Notes under the pieces: model-generated
The model's input: only the letters and a program-made list of their open reading frames with translations
What the model was told of the DNA's origin: nothing
Database searches by the model: none
Part shown: piece by piece, positions 52,245 to 62,253 of the stretch
Layout: every line of letters begins with the position of its first letter
Position numbering within the stretch: the first letter of the stretch is position 1
Translations under genes and position numbers: made by a program
Source: Gymnodinialimonas sp. 57CJ19
Lineage (GTDB): Bacteria > Pseudomonadota > Alphaproteobacteria > Rhodobacterales > Rhodobacteraceae
Direction: 5' to 3'
Assembly (NCBI RefSeq): GCF_038396845.1
Contig: NZ_CP151587.1
Location: 1,586,001 to 1,650,000 of the forward strand
Length of the DNA stretch: 64,000 bases

Positions 52245-53239
52245 CGACCTATGCCCTTAACGGTCTTGGCCGCATTGGAAAGCTGGCGTTGAAGCCCTTG
52301 CTGGAACGCGGCGCGAAAATTGCCTGGATCAATGACGCCGTGGGCGATCCCGAGATGCACGCGCATTTACTGGAATTCGACACGGTGCACGGGCGGTGGG
52401 AAGCTGACTTTGCCCATGATGCCGATAGCGTGACCATCAATGGCACGCGGCTCCCTTTCATCGGGACGCGCACCATCGCGGAGCTGCCTTTGGAAGGCGT
52501 GGATGTCGTCATCGACTGCACCGGTGTCTTCAAAACCGAAGCCGCGCTGAGCGCTTATTTTGAGGCGGGGGTGAAAAAAGTTGTGGTCTCGGCTCCGGTG
52601 AAGGACGGAAACGCCGCGAATATCGTGATGGGGGTGAACGATGACGTCTATGCACCCGACCAGCACCGCATTGTGACGGCAGCCAGTTGCACCACCAATT
52701 GCCTCGCGCCGGTGGTGAAGGTGATCCACGAAAACCTGCGGATCAAGCATGGCTCCATCACCACGATCCATAACGTGACGAACACGCAGACGATCGTGGA
52801 CCGCCCGGCCAAAGACCTGCGGCGGGCGCGTTCAGCGTTGAACTCTCTGATCCCCACAACCACGGGCAGCGCCACGGCGATCACCCTGATTTATCCCGAG
52901 CTGAAGGGTCGCCTGAACGGCCATGCGATTCGGGTGCCGGTGTTGAACGCCTCGCTCACCGATTGCGTGTTTGAGGTTGAAAAGGCCACCACGGCAGAGG
53001 AGGTCAACGCGCTGTTCAAGGCCGCCGCCGAGGGGCCGCTGAAAGGCATCCTCGGGTATGAAGAACGGCCCCTTGTCTCCACCGACTACACCAACGACGA
53101 ACGCTCCAGCATCGTGGACGCCCTCTCCACCATGGTCGTGAACGGGACGCAGGTGAAGATCTACGCTTGGTACGACAACGAAATGGGCTACGCGCATCGC
53201 TTGGTTGATGTGGCCATGATGGTCGGGGCCCGCCTGTGA
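52241..53239 (+). CDS. ArsJ-associated glyceraldehyde-3-phosphate dehydrogenase
   Basis: A 332-aa GAPDH. Nucleotide-binding front [24 protein letters not shown], catalytic Cys in [11 protein letters not shown] (about residue 148), the [35 protein letters not shown] block and [14 protein letters not shown]. In ars operons with arsJ this enzyme uses arsenate in place of phosphate to form 1-arseno-3-phosphoglycerate, which ArsJ exports. Overlaps both neighbours by four bases (ATGA/GTGA type). Confidence 0.93.
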   Translation: MTTYALNGLGRIGKLALKPLLERGAKIAWINDAVGDPEMHAHLLEFDTVHGRWEADFAHDADSVTINGTRLPFIGTRTIAELPLEGVDVVIDCTGVFKTEAALSAYFEAGVKKVVVSAPVKDGNAANIVMGVNDDVYAPDQHRIVTAASCTTNCLAPVVKVIHENLRIKHGSITTIHNVTNTQTIVDRPAKDLRRARSALNSLIPTTTGSATAITLIYPELKGRLNGHAIRVPVLNASLTDCVFEVEKATTAEEVNALFKAAAEGPLKGILGYEERPLVSTDYTNDERSSIVDALSTMVVNGTQVKIYAWYDNEMGYAHRLVDVAMMVGARL

Positions 53240-54510
53240 GCGATGCCGCCGCAAAGCCCCGAGGGGCGGCGGCCTATGTCGCTGTCACCGCCGCCTATTG
53301 GGCTTTCATGCTGACGGACGGCGCGTTGCGGATGTTGGTGCTGTTGCACTTTCACACGTTGGGCTTTTCGCCGGTGCAATTGGCCTATCTGTTCGTGCTC
53401 TATGAAGTGGCGGGTGTGGGCACGAACCTGTGCGCAGGATGGATCGCAGCCCGATTTGGCCTGACCTCCACCCTCTATGCGGGACTTGGATTGCAGGTGG
53501 GCGCTTTGTTGGCCTTGGCGATGTTGGACCCGTCTTGGGCGATGGGCGCCTCGGTCGCTTATGTCATGGCGGTACAAGGCGCGAGCGGGGTGGCGAAAGA
53601 TTTGGCAAAAATGTCCTCCAAATCGGCGGTGAAGCTGCTGGCCCCGTCGGACGCGGGCGGGTTGTTTCGATGGGTGGCCCTGCTGACCGGGTCGAAAAAC
53701 GCGGTGAAAGGGGTGGGCTTCCTTCTAGGGGCGGCGTTGCTGGCGAGCGTGGGGTTTGTCGCGGCCGTTCTGGGGCTGGCCGTGATCCTTGCCGTGATCT
53801 TGCTCGCCGTGCTGATTGCCATGCCCACCGGCCTGCCCAAAGGCCGCAAAGGCGCGAAGTTTTCCGAGGTGTTTTCCAAGTCCGCCAATGTGAACTGGCT
53901 CAGCGCCGCAAGGGTGTTTCTATTCGGGGCGCGGGACGTATGGTTCGTTGTTGGCATCCCGATCTATTTCTACGCCGTGCTGTCCGACGGGTCCGAGGCC
54001 GGGAACCGCGCCACCTTCTTCCTGATTGGCAGTTTCATGGCGGGTTGGATCATCCTTTACGGGCTTGTCCAGGCCAATGCGCCTCGCATCCTTCGCGCCA
54101 AATCCCGGACGCAGGCCGATCTTTTGGGCGCAGCAAGGCAGTGGGCGTGGGGCTTGGCCATCGTGCCCGCCGTCTTGACGTTGGCGGCTTTGTCCACGGA
54201 CGCGCCGCAGCTCTGGCTGACGATTGTGCTGGTGGCGGGCCTGCTGGTGTTTGGGGCGGTGTTTGCGGTCAATTCCGCACTGCACTCTTACCTGATCCTG
54301 TCGTTCACCCACGCTGACCGAGTGACGATGGACGTCGGGTTCTACTACATGGCCAATGCTGCGGGCAGGCTGTTGGGCACGCTTTTGTCTGGCCTGACAT
54401 ATCAGGTCGGCGGCTTGCCCCTGATGCTGGGGACAGCGGCCGTGATGGTGGCGGCATCGGCAATGGCCGCGGGGCGACTGGCCCCGGAACTCAAGGAAGG
54501 TACGAACTGA
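53236..54510 (+). CDS. arsJ: Organoarsenical efflux MFS transporter ArsJ
   Basis: A 424-aa major-facilitator protein with about twelve hydrophobic helices. [32 protein letters not shown] is characteristic of ArsJ, as are [19 protein letters not shown] and [20 protein letters not shown]. It exports 1-arseno-3-phosphoglycerate made by the GAPDH encoded just upstream, giving arsenate resistance. It begins with GTG overlapping the GAPDH stop and ends one base into the ACR3 start. Confidence 0.93.
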   Translation: MSDAAAKPRGAAAYVAVTAAYWAFMLTDGALRMLVLLHFHTLGFSPVQLAYLFVLYEVAGVGTNLCAGWIAARFGLTSTLYAGLGLQVGALLALAMLDPSWAMGASVAYVMAVQGASGVAKDLAKMSSKSAVKLLAPSDAGGLFRWVALLTGSKNAVKGVGFLLGAALLASVGFVAAVLGLAVILAVILLAVLIAMPTGLPKGRKGAKFSEVFSKSANVNWLSAARVFLFGARDVWFVVGIPIYFYAVLSDGSEAGNRATFFLIGSFMAGWIILYGLVQANAPRILRAKSRTQADLLGAARQWAWGLAIVPAVLTLAALSTDAPQLWLTIVLVAGLLVFGAVFAVNSALHSYLILSFTHADRVTMDVGFYYMANAAGRLLGTLLSGLTYQVGGLPLMLGTAAVMVAASAMAAGRLAPELKEGTN

Positions 54511-55532
54511 TGGGTACGTTTGAACGCTATTTGTCCCTTTGGATTGCGCTGGCGATGGGGGCGGGGATCGCCCTTGGCAGCGCCGCGCCGGGGCTGATCT
54601 CGGCCATTGCCGCGGCCGAGGTGGCAAGCGTTAACCTTGTCGTTGCGGCTTTGATCTGGGCCATGGTCTATCCGATGATGGTGGGCGTGGACCCTGCCAG
54701 CCTGCGCGATGTGGTCTAGCAACCCAAGGGTCTGGCGATAACGTTGGTGGTGAATTGGCTTATCAAGCCCTTCACCATGGCCGCCCTTGGCGTCTTGTTT
54801 TTTGAGGTCGTGTTCGCCGACCTGATCGCGCCAGAGGATGCGCAACAATACCTTGCGGGCTTGATCCTTCTGGGGGCCGCGCCCTGCACGGCGATGGTGT
54901 TCGTGTGGTCGCAACTGACCCGTGGAGACGAAAGCTACACCCTGTTGCAAGTCTCGGTGAATGACGTGGTGATGGTCTTTGCCTTCGCCCCGATTGTGGC
55001 GTTTTTGTTGGGCGTGACAGATATCGTGGTACCCTGGGAAACGCTGGTGCTGTCGGTTGTGCTGTTCGTGGTATTGCCCTTCTTGGCGGGCTACCTGACC
55101 CGGCGCTACTTGCAATCCGAGGCGCGGATCGCAGCGTTTCAGGGGCGGATCAAGCCGTGGTCTGTCATCGGCCTGATCGCCACTGTGGTGATCTTGTTCG
55201 GCTTGCAGGGGCAGGTGATCCTTGACCGCCCGCAGGTGATCGCGCTGATCGCGGTGCCGATCCTTTTGCAATCCTACGGCATTTTTGCGGTCGCATACGG
55301 CGCTGCCTTGATGTTGCGCGTGCCGCACCGGATTGCGGCGCCTTGCGCGTTGATTGGCACGTCTAACTTTTTCGAGCTCGCCGTGGCGGTGGCCATCAGC
55401 CTGTTTGGACTGAACTCTGGCGCGGCTTTGGCCACCGTCGTTGGCGTGTTGGTAGAGGTGCCGGTGATGCTATCCCTTGTGGCGTTCGCCAATCGCACCC
55501 GGTCCCGGTTCCCGGAAGAAGGGCAGCGCTAG
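54510..55532 (+). pseudogene. ACR3-type arsenite efflux permease interrupted by an in-frame TAG
   Basis: The two ORFs 54510-54719 and the in-frame continuation 54720-55532 together encode about 340 residues of a ten-helix ACR3 (BASS) arsenite transporter: [72 protein letters not shown] with the essential Cys, and [20 protein letters not shown]. One amber codon (54717-54719) sits between LRDVV and QPKGLA with no frameshift and nothing missing. The rest shows no further decay, so the lesion is recent, or the codon is read through, or it is a sequence error. A restart at GTG 54744 would lack the first two helices. Confidence 0.88.
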
Positions 55533-56206
55533 GCGGGCACAGGCCCCTTGCGGCCCGGCCACAGGAAAACCAGCGCAACGGCAAGGAACCAGGCGATTGC
55601 GCCAAGCCCGAAGACCGCGCCTGCCACATCCCCGAGCGCCGGGATCAACGTGACGATGCCTGCGCCGCCCGCCAATAGACCGAGGGCGCAGACCGGCTTG
55701 GCAAGGCCGTTGCCGCGCCATCCCGTCAGGCAGATGCAGGTGATCCAGACGCCGCCCGCAATCTCATTACCGCCGCCAAAACCAAGCTCTACCGCGTGGA
55801 GGGTTTGCCATAGGGACACAGCCGCGTCGGGGGGCAGGACGGCTACCCGCTCAACGGCGACATTGGCCACCATGCCAGCCGCCAATACCAGCGTCACCCA
55901 GACCATCCCAAACCCGCGCGTGAGAGAGCTGAAGTTAGGCGTAGCCCCCCGCAACCGGGCGTCCAACGCCATCACCAGAACCGCCAAGGCCAGCGCGTTC
56001 ACGATGTAGATCACCGTGTTGAACATGATCATCAGACCCGGGTTTTCCGCCGTAAAGGCGACGGCTGCGTTAATGTCGATCTGGCTCGTGCCAAAGCCCA
56101 AAGGGGCCAGAAGCGTGACCAGGAAGGCGAAGCCAGACAGGTAGGTTCCGGCGCAGGTCAGGGCGGCCAAACCGCCAGTTGTTTGCAGGTTCATTGCGGT
56201 GTCCAT
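55529..56206 (-). CDS. Multi-pass membrane protein (DUF4386-like)
   Basis: A 225-aa protein with six hydrophobic segments (for example [78 protein letters not shown]). The pattern fits DUF4386-type membrane proteins; function unknown. Its start (ATG 56206 or 56194) abuts the stop of the SDR gene upstream (TGAATG), so the two are one operon. Its 3' end overlaps by four bases the end of the convergent ACR3 gene. Confidence 0.65.
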   Translation of the reverse strand: MDTAMNLQTTGGLAALTCAGTYLSGFAFLVTLLAPLGFGTSQIDINAAVAFTAENPGLMIMFNTVIYIVNALALAVLVMALDARLRGATPNFSSLTRGFGMVWVTLVLAAGMVANVAVERVAVLPPDAAVSLWQTLHAVELGFGGGNEIAGGVWITCICLTGWRGNGLAKPVCALGLLAGGAGIVTLIPALGDVAGAVFGLGAIAWFLAVALVFLWPGRKGPVPA

Positions 56207-57052
56207 TCACTGGGGAGGCGTGTTGTTGAAATGGTCGGACAAGCGGTGCGTTCCGTGCCGCTCTCCCACCATGTCCTGGGCCATTGCGGTCAAGAAGAAC
56301 TGCGCTGGTCCGTGGATTTTGCGCGGCGTGACCCGAGGCAGCAGCCAAAGCGCCGCGCGACGCAGGCCATCGGGAAGCAGAGTGATCTTGGTGGGCGCTT
56401 CACGGCTGGCAAACGCAAGGCTCGCCACTTGTTTCAGGCTAAAGACTTCGGGCCCGCCTACGTCGATCCAGGGGCGTTCCTGAGCAATCGCCTCGGCGCT
56501 GGCATGGGCCAGATCCGCGCCGTGGATGGGGTTGATCAGGCAAGAGCCATCGCCAAACAGCCACACCCGCCCGGCCTCAGCCATCGCCAGAATATCGCCC
56601 ATGTCCGAGAAATACCCAGACGGGGCAATCACGGTGGAGGGCAGGGTGCTTTGTTGCAGCGCCTCCACGAAGGCGGATTTGGCGGCAACAAGGGGGACAT
56701 GGCCCATGGTGCCCGCATGGAGCACATGGACATAGGCGAAACGGCCAACGCCCGCCGCTTCTGCTTCGCGCAGGAGGTTCAGGTTGGCTTGATAATCCAC
56801 GTCCCAGTAACCCAAGCCATCGGCCTGGCGGGTGATCCCAAGGGCCGAGATGACAAGGTCCGCGCCAGACATCGTGCCGACCAAGGTGGCCGGTTCCGTG
56901 GCCTCAGCCTCGATCAACTGATCGGCGCAGAGGGATTTGGCTCGCGGCGCATCGCGCACAAGGGCTGCAACGTACCAGCCGCGCCGCTGATATTCTTCGC
57001 AGAGGTAGCGGCCAAGATAGCCGGTGGCTCCTGCAATAAAGACGGTTTTCAT
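56207..57052 (-). CDS. Atypical SDR / NmrA-like NAD(P)-binding protein
   Basis: A 281-aa protein with the Rossmann dinucleotide motif FIAGATGYLGRYL (residues 5-17), LVISALGITRQADGLGYWDVDYQANLNLLREA and IAPSGYFSDMGD. It lacks a clear YxxxK catalytic pair, as do NmrA-like and many atypical SDRs, so it may be a redox-sensing or quinone-oxidoreductase-like protein. It follows the small membrane-protein gene at 57071 by 18 bases and is coupled to the downstream membrane protein. Confidence 0.82.
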   Translation of the reverse strand: MKTVFIAGATGYLGRYLCEEYQRRGWYVAALVRDAPRAKSLCADQLIEAEATEPATLVGTMSGADLVISALGITRQADGLGYWDVDYQANLNLLREAEAAGVGRFAYVHVLHAGTMGHVPLVAAKSAFVEALQQSTLPSTVIAPSGYFSDMGDILAMAEAGRVWLFGDGSCLINPIHGADLAHASAEAIAQERPWIDVGGPEVFSLKQVASLAFASREAPTKITLLPDGLRRAALWLLPRVTPRKIHGPAQFFLTAMAQDMVGERHGTHRLSDHFNNTPPQ

Positions 57053-57070
57053 TCTCTTAACTCCAAATGC

Positions 57071-57445
57071 TCAACGAAACGCAACGCACAGCGCGGCGGC
57101 GGTCATGGCCAAAAGGACCGGTGTCCATAGAAACCGCTCGGGGCGCGAGGGGCTGATGGCGTTGACGATCAACGACAAGGCCGTAATGCCCACCGCGCCC
57201 CAAAACACTGGGGCCGGCACCTGCGCTGCGATGATATCCGCGCGGGCCAAGACGACCCAAGCCATCGCGGCCAACAAGGCCCCCTGCACCACGGCCAGCG
57301 CCCGCCAAGCGGGTGGCAAGACGCCGGGGTGCCGCCCGCCATTGGCGAAGCGACCCCAGGGTGCCCCGAAGGTAAGGCCGATTTGCATGGTGATCGGCAG
57401 GGCGCTACAGGCGGCGTAGATCAGGGCGGGGGTGGCTGGGGTCAT
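57071..57445 (-). CDS. Small multi-pass membrane protein
   Basis: A 124-aa protein with about four hydrophobic helices (LIYAACSALPITMQIGLTF, ALAVVQGALLAAMAWVVLA, APVFWGAVGITALSLIVNAI, FLWTPVLLAMTAAALCVAF) and the sequence ISPSRPERFLWTPV, seen in small Rhodobacterales/actinobacterial membrane proteins of unknown role. It is first of a three-gene minus-strand set with the SDR protein and the DUF4386-like protein. Confidence 0.65.
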   Translation of the reverse strand: MTPATPALIYAACSALPITMQIGLTFGAPWGRFANGGRHPGVLPPAWRALAVVQGALLAAMAWVVLARADIIAAQVPAPVFWGAVGITALSLIVNAISPSRPERFLWTPVLLAMTAAALCVAFR

Positions 57446-57476
57446 GGGACGCTCCGGTTTCGTTTGGGCATGGGGG

Positions 57477-57581
57477 TTAGCCGCGCCGCCGGGGCATTGA
57501 GCGCAGGCTCAACCCGGTCAGAAGCGCGTGCAGCGCCACGTAGCGGCGGCTGCGGCAATGAAGGATGCTATGGTGGATCAT
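57477..57581 (-). CDS. Possible tiny basic ORF
   Basis: A 34-aa ORF starting MIHHSILHCRSRRYVAL and ending SMPRRRG, with ggggga six bases before the ATG. It is arginine- and histidine-rich. It lies between the glycine-zipper lipoprotein and membrane-protein genes on the same strand. Only the ribosome binding site supports it. Confidence 0.3.
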   Translation of the reverse strand: MIHHSILHCRSRRYVALHALLTGLSLRSMPRRRG

Positions 57582-57596
57582 GGTGTGGTCCCCCGT

Positions 57597-57977
57597 TTAC
57601 CCGACGACCGCGTGGCCACGGCCCCGCAGGCATTCCACAACAATTGACTCGCGCCGCTCGTTCGCCTCGACCGAGCCGGAAACACCGCCCGCCAAAGCGC
57701 CCGCAATCGCGCCGCCCAAGGCATCGCCGCCGGAATCCACATGGCCCAATAGCGCCCCCGCGCCTGCGCCCAGAACCGCCGCCCCCATGGTGTCTTCGTC
57801 AAACTGGCGTTGGTTGCGGGCCAGCGTTTGGCAAGACGATAGGTCCGATTGGAACGCGGGCGTCGGCGTGCCGTCCAGAATGGGCGTGTAGTTCGCGCCG
57901 CTATCGGCGCAGGCTGTCAGAAAGCAAACGCCCGCAATCGCGGTGGCGGGAAATGCTCTGATCGTGAGGGACTTCAT
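57597..57977 (-). CDS. Glycine-zipper lipoprotein
   Basis: A 126-aa lipoprotein with lipobox FLTAC (Cys about residue 23) and a glycine-zipper segment MGAAVLGAGAGALLGHVDSG then DALGGAIAGALAGGVSGSV, the type found in outer-membrane and stress lipoproteins. The start at 57977 follows gagaaagg; the frame extends upstream without sense. Possible role in envelope integrity. It lies between divergent-looking units and appears monocistronic. Confidence 0.78.
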   Translation of the reverse strand: MKSLTIRAFPATAIAGVCFLTACADSGANYTPILDGTPTPAFQSDLSSCQTLARNQRQFDEDTMGAAVLGAGAGALLGHVDSGGDALGGAIAGALAGGVSGSVEANERRESIVVECLRGRGHAVVG

Positions 57978-58085
57978 GGGGTGACCTTTCTCGTCAATGT
58001 GATGAGAAAGCAGATAGGGGAGCGCTCCTGAAACCGGCATGACCGCTGGTATCAGGTGTTTGACACTTGGTAACAGAATGCGGCT

Positions 58086-59111
58086 TCAGGCGGTTTTTGA
58101 CAGGTAGGCCGTGGGGCTGAGCCCCGTCCACCGCTTGAACGCACGCACGAACGACGACGCCTCCGAGAACCCAAGCAGATAGGCGGTCTCATTCACCGAC
58201 ACCTTTTGGGCGCTAAGGTAATCCAGCGCCATGCGTTTGCGCAGGGCGTCGTGGACCTCACCGAAGGTCAGGCCCTCCTCCTTCAGGCGACGGTAGAGGG
58301 TTTGGCGGCTCATGCCGACGTCTTTGGCGACACGGTCCATGGAGATGCTGCCCTCGTGCAGATGCGGCAGAACGTGGGTCTCCACCAACCCGCGGGCGGT
58401 GGTGTCGGTCTCCAGCTCTTGCAACAGCGCATCAGCGTGGCGGGTGAAGATGCCGAACGCATAGGCGTGGCCCGGTTCGAAATCGGAATCCGGCGTGTTC
58501 CAGATCGGATCAATCCGAAGCGCATTGCGCGGGGCGTTGAAGGTCACGGGAAGGCGGAATAGATTGGGGTATTCGTCCACATGGGGCGGCGGCGCGTAGG
58601 CGACCTCCAGACTGATTCCGAAGGTCAGTTGCGGAAAGGCTGTGCGGAATTCGCTGATGAACCGCGCGAAACTGGTTTCGGTGCCGATGTATTCGGTCGC
58701 CGGCAGGATCTCGTGATCGACGATCCACAACCCCTCGGGCGTTTCAAACAGCTCAAACCGTTCGCCGCCGTGGCGGGGCATCTCGTCGGACATCAGCCGC
58801 ATGTATCGGTTCAACTGCTCGATGGAATGGGCAAGCGAGGCAGAGGTGTGGACGATCTGGCCCACAACCGACATGGTTTCCAGATCGGATTGAAACGTGT
58901 GGCGCAACAACAGGGCCGTGTCGCCCGTCTGAGCGATCGCAGCAGCGATCATGGCCTGATAGGCGGCCACGGGAATGCGATTGTCCTGATTACTCAGGTC
59001 CGTTTCGGTCACATTGCTGGCTTGCAACAGGCTTTCACGGTCCGCGCCCGCGTCTACGGCGAAATCTGCGAATGAGGCGGCGAACCCTGCCGCCATCGTA
59101 GGTGTGCTCAT
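58086..59111 (-). CDS. AraC-family regulator with Arabinose_bd-type N-terminal domain
   Basis: A 341-aa regulator of the OruR/ArgR-like AraC group. The N-terminal ligand domain (about residues 20-200) includes RIPVAAYQAMIAAAIAQTGD; the C-terminal helix-turn-helix pair has GSISMDRVAKDVGMSRQTLYRRLKEEGLTFGEVHDALR and LSAQKVSVNETAYLLGFSEASSFVRAFKRWTGLSP. Ligand unknown. It is divergent from the iron-uptake operon but the palindrome there looks iron-type rather than AraC-type, so a link is unproven. Confidence 0.88.
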   Translation of the reverse strand: MSTPTMAAGFAASFADFAVDAGADRESLLQASNVTETDLSNQDNRIPVAAYQAMIAAAIAQTGDTALLLRHTFQSDLETMSVVGQIVHTSASLAHSIEQLNRYMRLMSDEMPRHGGERFELFETPEGLWIVDHEILPATEYIGTETSFARFISEFRTAFPQLTFGISLEVAYAPPPHVDEYPNLFRLPVTFNAPRNALRIDPIWNTPDSDFEPGHAYAFGIFTRHADALLQELETDTTARGLVETHVLPHLHEGSISMDRVAKDVGMSRQTLYRRLKEEGLTFGEVHDALRKRMALDYLSAQKVSVNETAYLLGFSEASSFVRAFKRWTGLSPTAYLSKTA

Positions 59112-59217
59112 AATATTGCACCGCGTTCAGAAAACTTTTCCGCCAGTATTGTGCCAATTTTGTTGAACGACAACTGCCCATCGGGAGGGGCTTTATACCT
59201 GATAGAAAAACTAAGAC

Positions 59218-59252
59218 TTGCCATAGTCGACTAAATTAGTCAGCTATGGCAA
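59218..59252. promoter_or_regulatory. 35-bp near-palindromic operator, iron-responsive type
   Basis: Outer arms ttgccatag/ctatggcaa are perfect, and nested inside is gactaaattagtc (59229-59241), another palindrome. The inner part read as GA-N9-TCA matches the IRO-box (TGA-N9-TCA) of RirA-type iron regulators in alphaproteobacteria. It lies about 80 bases before the first imelysin start, in the promoter. Confidence 0.65.
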
Positions 59253-59332
59253 TGAAGCCGAGTCGACCAGCGGGCCTTGCATCTGTTCTGTCGTCGCGGT
59301 GCCAGTTTTATACAGACCAAGGGACACCCCAC

Positions 59333-60604
59333 ATGAACCGCCGCCCCCTCTTCCTTACCCTCGCCACCAGCGCGCTTGCGCTGTCCACGGGTTTCGCCGT
59401 CGCCCAAGTTCGTGCCGATGTGCTGGAAACCTATGGCAACATTGCCGAGGCCGCCTATGCCGACAGCCTGACCACCGCGCAGACGTTGCAGGTGGTTGTG
59501 AACGCCCTTGTAGAGACACCCTCCGCCGAAAACCTTCAGGCCGCCCGCGCCGCTTGGCTTGCGGCCCGCGTGCCTTACCAGCAGACTGAAGTGTACCGTT
59601 TCGGCAATGCCGTTGTGGATGATTGGGAGGGCCGCGTGAACGCATGGCCGCTGGACGAGGGCCTGATCGACTATGTGGATGGCGGCTATGGCGGCCCCAG
59701 CGACGAAAACGAATTTGCCGCGCTCAACGTGATCGCCAATGCGACCTTCACCCTTTCGGGCACCGAGATTGACGCGTCCGAAATCACGCCCGCGCTGCTG
59801 GAAGAGACCCTGCACGAAGCCGACGGGATCGAGGCAAACGTGGCCACCGGCTACCACGCCATTGAATTCCTGCTGTGGGGCCAGGACCTGAACGGCCACG
59901 GCGCAGGTGCAGGTAATCGCCCTTGGACGGATTACGCCACCGGCGACGATTGCACCGGCGGCAATTGCGACCGCCGCGCCCAGTACCTTGTTGCCGCCAC
60001 CGATTTGTTGGTGAGCGATCTGGAATGGATGGCGGTCCAATGGTCTGCGGGTGGCGACGTGCGCACGGCCTTGGCGGAAAACCCGGATGCGGGCATCTCT
60101 GCGATGCTGACGGGCATGGGCTCGCTGTCCTACGGCGAAGTCGCGGGCGAGCGGATGCGCCTTGGCGTGATGCTGAACGACCCTGAAGAGGAGCATTCCT
60201 GCTTTGCCGACAACACCCATAACGACCACTACCTTGATGGTTTGGGCGTGCAGAACGTCTACTTGGGCGAATACGTCCGCGCCGATGGCTCGGTTGTCAG
60301 CGGGCCGTCGCTGTCTGATCTGGTGGTGGCAAGTAACCCCGACCTCGATATGGAAATGCGCGTGCGTTTGTCCAATACGATGCGCGAACTGGGCCAGATC
60401 GTGACCGCTGCGGAAAGCGGCTTCGCCTACGACCAGATGTTGGAGCGTGGCAATGAAGCAGGCGAAGCGCTGGTCATGGGCGGCGTCAACGGCTTCATCG
60501 AACAGACCCAGACGATTGAACGGATCGTGGTTGAACTGGACCTTGATGCCATCGCGTTTGAAGGCTCTGACAGCCTCGACAACCCATCGGCCGTGTTCGA
60601 ATAA
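59333..60604 (+). CDS. Imelysin-family iron-regulated protein (IrpA-like)
   Basis: A 423-aa periplasmic protein with a signal peptide (MNRRPLFLTLATSALALST, cleavage after VAQ). The imelysin GxHxxE motif is intact: ATGYHAIEFLLWGQD (His near residue 165), with RVPYQQTEVYRFGN near the front and EEEHSCFADNTHNDHYLDGLG later. Members are induced by iron starvation and bind iron or heme-derived iron; the old peptidase name is not supported for bacteria. First gene of the operon with the di-heme protein, the second imelysin and DUF1513, behind the iron-type operator. Confidence 0.9.
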   Translation: MNRRPLFLTLATSALALSTGFAVAQVRADVLETYGNIAEAAYADSLTTAQTLQVVVNALVETPSAENLQAARAAWLAARVPYQQTEVYRFGNAVVDDWEGRVNAWPLDEGLIDYVDGGYGGPSDENEFAALNVIANATFTLSGTEIDASEITPALLEETLHEADGIEANVATGYHAIEFLLWGQDLNGHGAGAGNRPWTDYATGDDCTGGNCDRRAQYLVAATDLLVSDLEWMAVQWSAGGDVRTALAENPDAGISAMLTGMGSLSYGEVAGERMRLGVMLNDPEEEHSCFADNTHNDHYLDGLGVQNVYLGEYVRADGSVVSGPSLSDLVVASNPDLDMEMRVRLSNTMRELGQIVTAAESGFAYDQMLERGNEAGEALVMGGVNGFIEQTQTIERIVVELDLDAIAFEGSDSLDNPSAVFE

Positions 60605-60692
60605 ACGGAGCTTCCCGATCGCTTGGTCGGTCACATTTCTTTAAGGGGGCGGTACAAGGGATATCTATGTGTCGCCCCTTAGGGTTTTGAAA

Positions 60693-62252
60693 ATGAACAA
60701 GACGCTCCCTCTTTTGGTTGGCACACTTGCCCTCGCCATCGGCATCGCTGCCCAAGGCGACACGTCGTTGCCCGCGCCGGCGTGGGAAGGGCTGGCGGAT
60801 GTGCACCTTGACGTCATTCCCCGCACCGATGAAGAACGCGCCCGCATCGCGGCGGTCACCGCAGCGCCGGAGGATTTCTCTGCGGCGTTGCCGTTTGAGG
60901 AAAACTCTGCCGGGGCAGGGACCGTGCGCCCAAGGGCCAATGCCGATGCGTTTTCGCAGCCGCTAAGTAACCTGAGCTTTGAGGATGAACTGAACTTCCG
61001 CGTCGGCAATGGGCTGTTCCGCAGGCTTTGGGTCACGCCGCCTGCGTCGACCTTGGCCAGCGACGGCCTCGGCCCGCTATATAACGCCCGGTCCTGCCAG
61101 CGCTGTCATTTGAAGGACGGGCGCGGGCATCCGCCCGAGGGGCCAGACGATAGCGCCGTGTCCATTTTCCTGCGCATCTCTATCCCTGCGCCCACAATCA
61201 CCGGCGGGCCATTGTCCGAGATTGCGGACTACATCGCCACCCAGGGCGACCCGACCTATGGCACCCAGTTGCAGGACTTCAGCCTGCCGGGCCACGCGGC
61301 GGAATACGCCTTCGACGTGACCTATGAGGAGGTCGAAGTGCCTCTTTCCGATGGCGAGACTGCCACCCTGCGCGCGCCCACATACCGGGCCACGAACCTT
61401 GGCTATGGTCCGCTACACCCCGACGCGATGCTATCCCCGCGGGTGGCAAACCAGATGATCGGACTTGGGATGATCGAGGCCATTCCCGCAGAAGACATCC
61501 TTGCCAACGCCGACCCCGATGACCTTGACAGCGACGGAATTTCTGGTCGCCCACAGATTGTCTGGTCGCTGGAACACGACCAACCGATGTTGGGCAGGTT
61601 CGGCCACAAGGCGGGCAACCCCACGATCCGCGAACAAAGCGCGGCGGCCTTTGCGGGGGATATCGGTATCTCCAACCCGCTGCATCCCGGCGGGTGGGGC
61701 GAATGCACCTTGGCTCAGGCCGATTGCCGCGCGGCGCTCCATGGAGGTGACGCAGAGCAGGACGGGTTTGAGATCGACGATATCGGCCTTGATCTGGTGA
61801 CGTTCTATAGCCAAAGCCTTGCGGTGCCTGCGCGTCGGGACGTCGATGATCCCACCGTTTTGCGGGGGAGAGAGCTTTTTCACGCCGCCCAATGCGCCGC
61901 CTGCCACGTGCCAAGCTTCGTGACCCATCGGCAGGAAGGCGACCCGGCCACCAGCTTCCAGTTGATCTGGCCCTACTCGGACCTTTTGCTGCACGACATG
62001 GGCGAGGGCTTGGCCGACAACCGCCCCGAGGGCCGCGCCACGGGCCGCGAATGGCGCACCGCGCCGCTTTGGGGCATCGGGTTGACGCAAACCGTTAGTG
62101 GCCACAGTTATTTCCTCCACGATGGCCGTGCGCGGTCCTTGCTGGAAGCTGTGTTGTGGCATGGTGGTGAGGCCGAAGCCGCCCGCGATGCTGTCGTCAC
62201 CATGCCGGCCACCGATCGGGCCGCTTTGATTGCCTTTTTGGAAAGCCTTTAA
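60693..62252 (+). CDS. DUF1111 di-heme cytochrome (thiol-oxidoreductase-like)
   Basis: A 519-aa secreted c-type cytochrome with a signal sequence (MNKTLPLLVGTLALAIGIAA). Two heme-attachment motifs are seen: CQRCH (about residue 139) and CAACH (about 411), as in DUF1111 proteins that accompany imelysins. EHDQPMLGRFGHKAGNPTIREQSAAAFAGDIGI is the family core. It probably oxidises or reduces iron at the periplasm for uptake. ATG at 60693 is preferred over 60669 because the signal peptide begins there. Confidence 0.92.
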   Translation: MNKTLPLLVGTLALAIGIAAQGDTSLPAPAWEGLADVHLDVIPRTDEERARIAAVTAAPEDFSAALPFEENSAGAGTVRPRANADAFSQPLSNLSFEDELNFRVGNGLFRRLWVTPPASTLASDGLGPLYNARSCQRCHLKDGRGHPPEGPDDSAVSIFLRISIPAPTITGGPLSEIADYIATQGDPTYGTQLQDFSLPGHAAEYAFDVTYEEVEVPLSDGETATLRAPTYRATNLGYGPLHPDAMLSPRVANQMIGLGMIEAIPAEDILANADPDDLDSDGISGRPQIVWSLEHDQPMLGRFGHKAGNPTIREQSAAAFAGDIGISNPLHPGGWGECTLAQADCRAALHGGDAEQDGFEIDDIGLDLVTFYSQSLAVPARRDVDDPTVLRGRELFHAAQCAACHVPSFVTHRQEGDPATSFQLIWPYSDLLLHDMGEGLADNRPEGRATGREWRTAPLWGIGLTQTVSGHSYFLHDGRARSLLEAVLWHGGEAEAARDAVVTMPATDRAALIAFLESL

Positions 62253-62253
62253 C

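Noticed and set aside
59240..60634. Minus-strand ORF of 464 aa opposite the first imelysin
   Set aside because: Antisense shadow of the imelysin frame; the imelysin has signal peptide and motif support.
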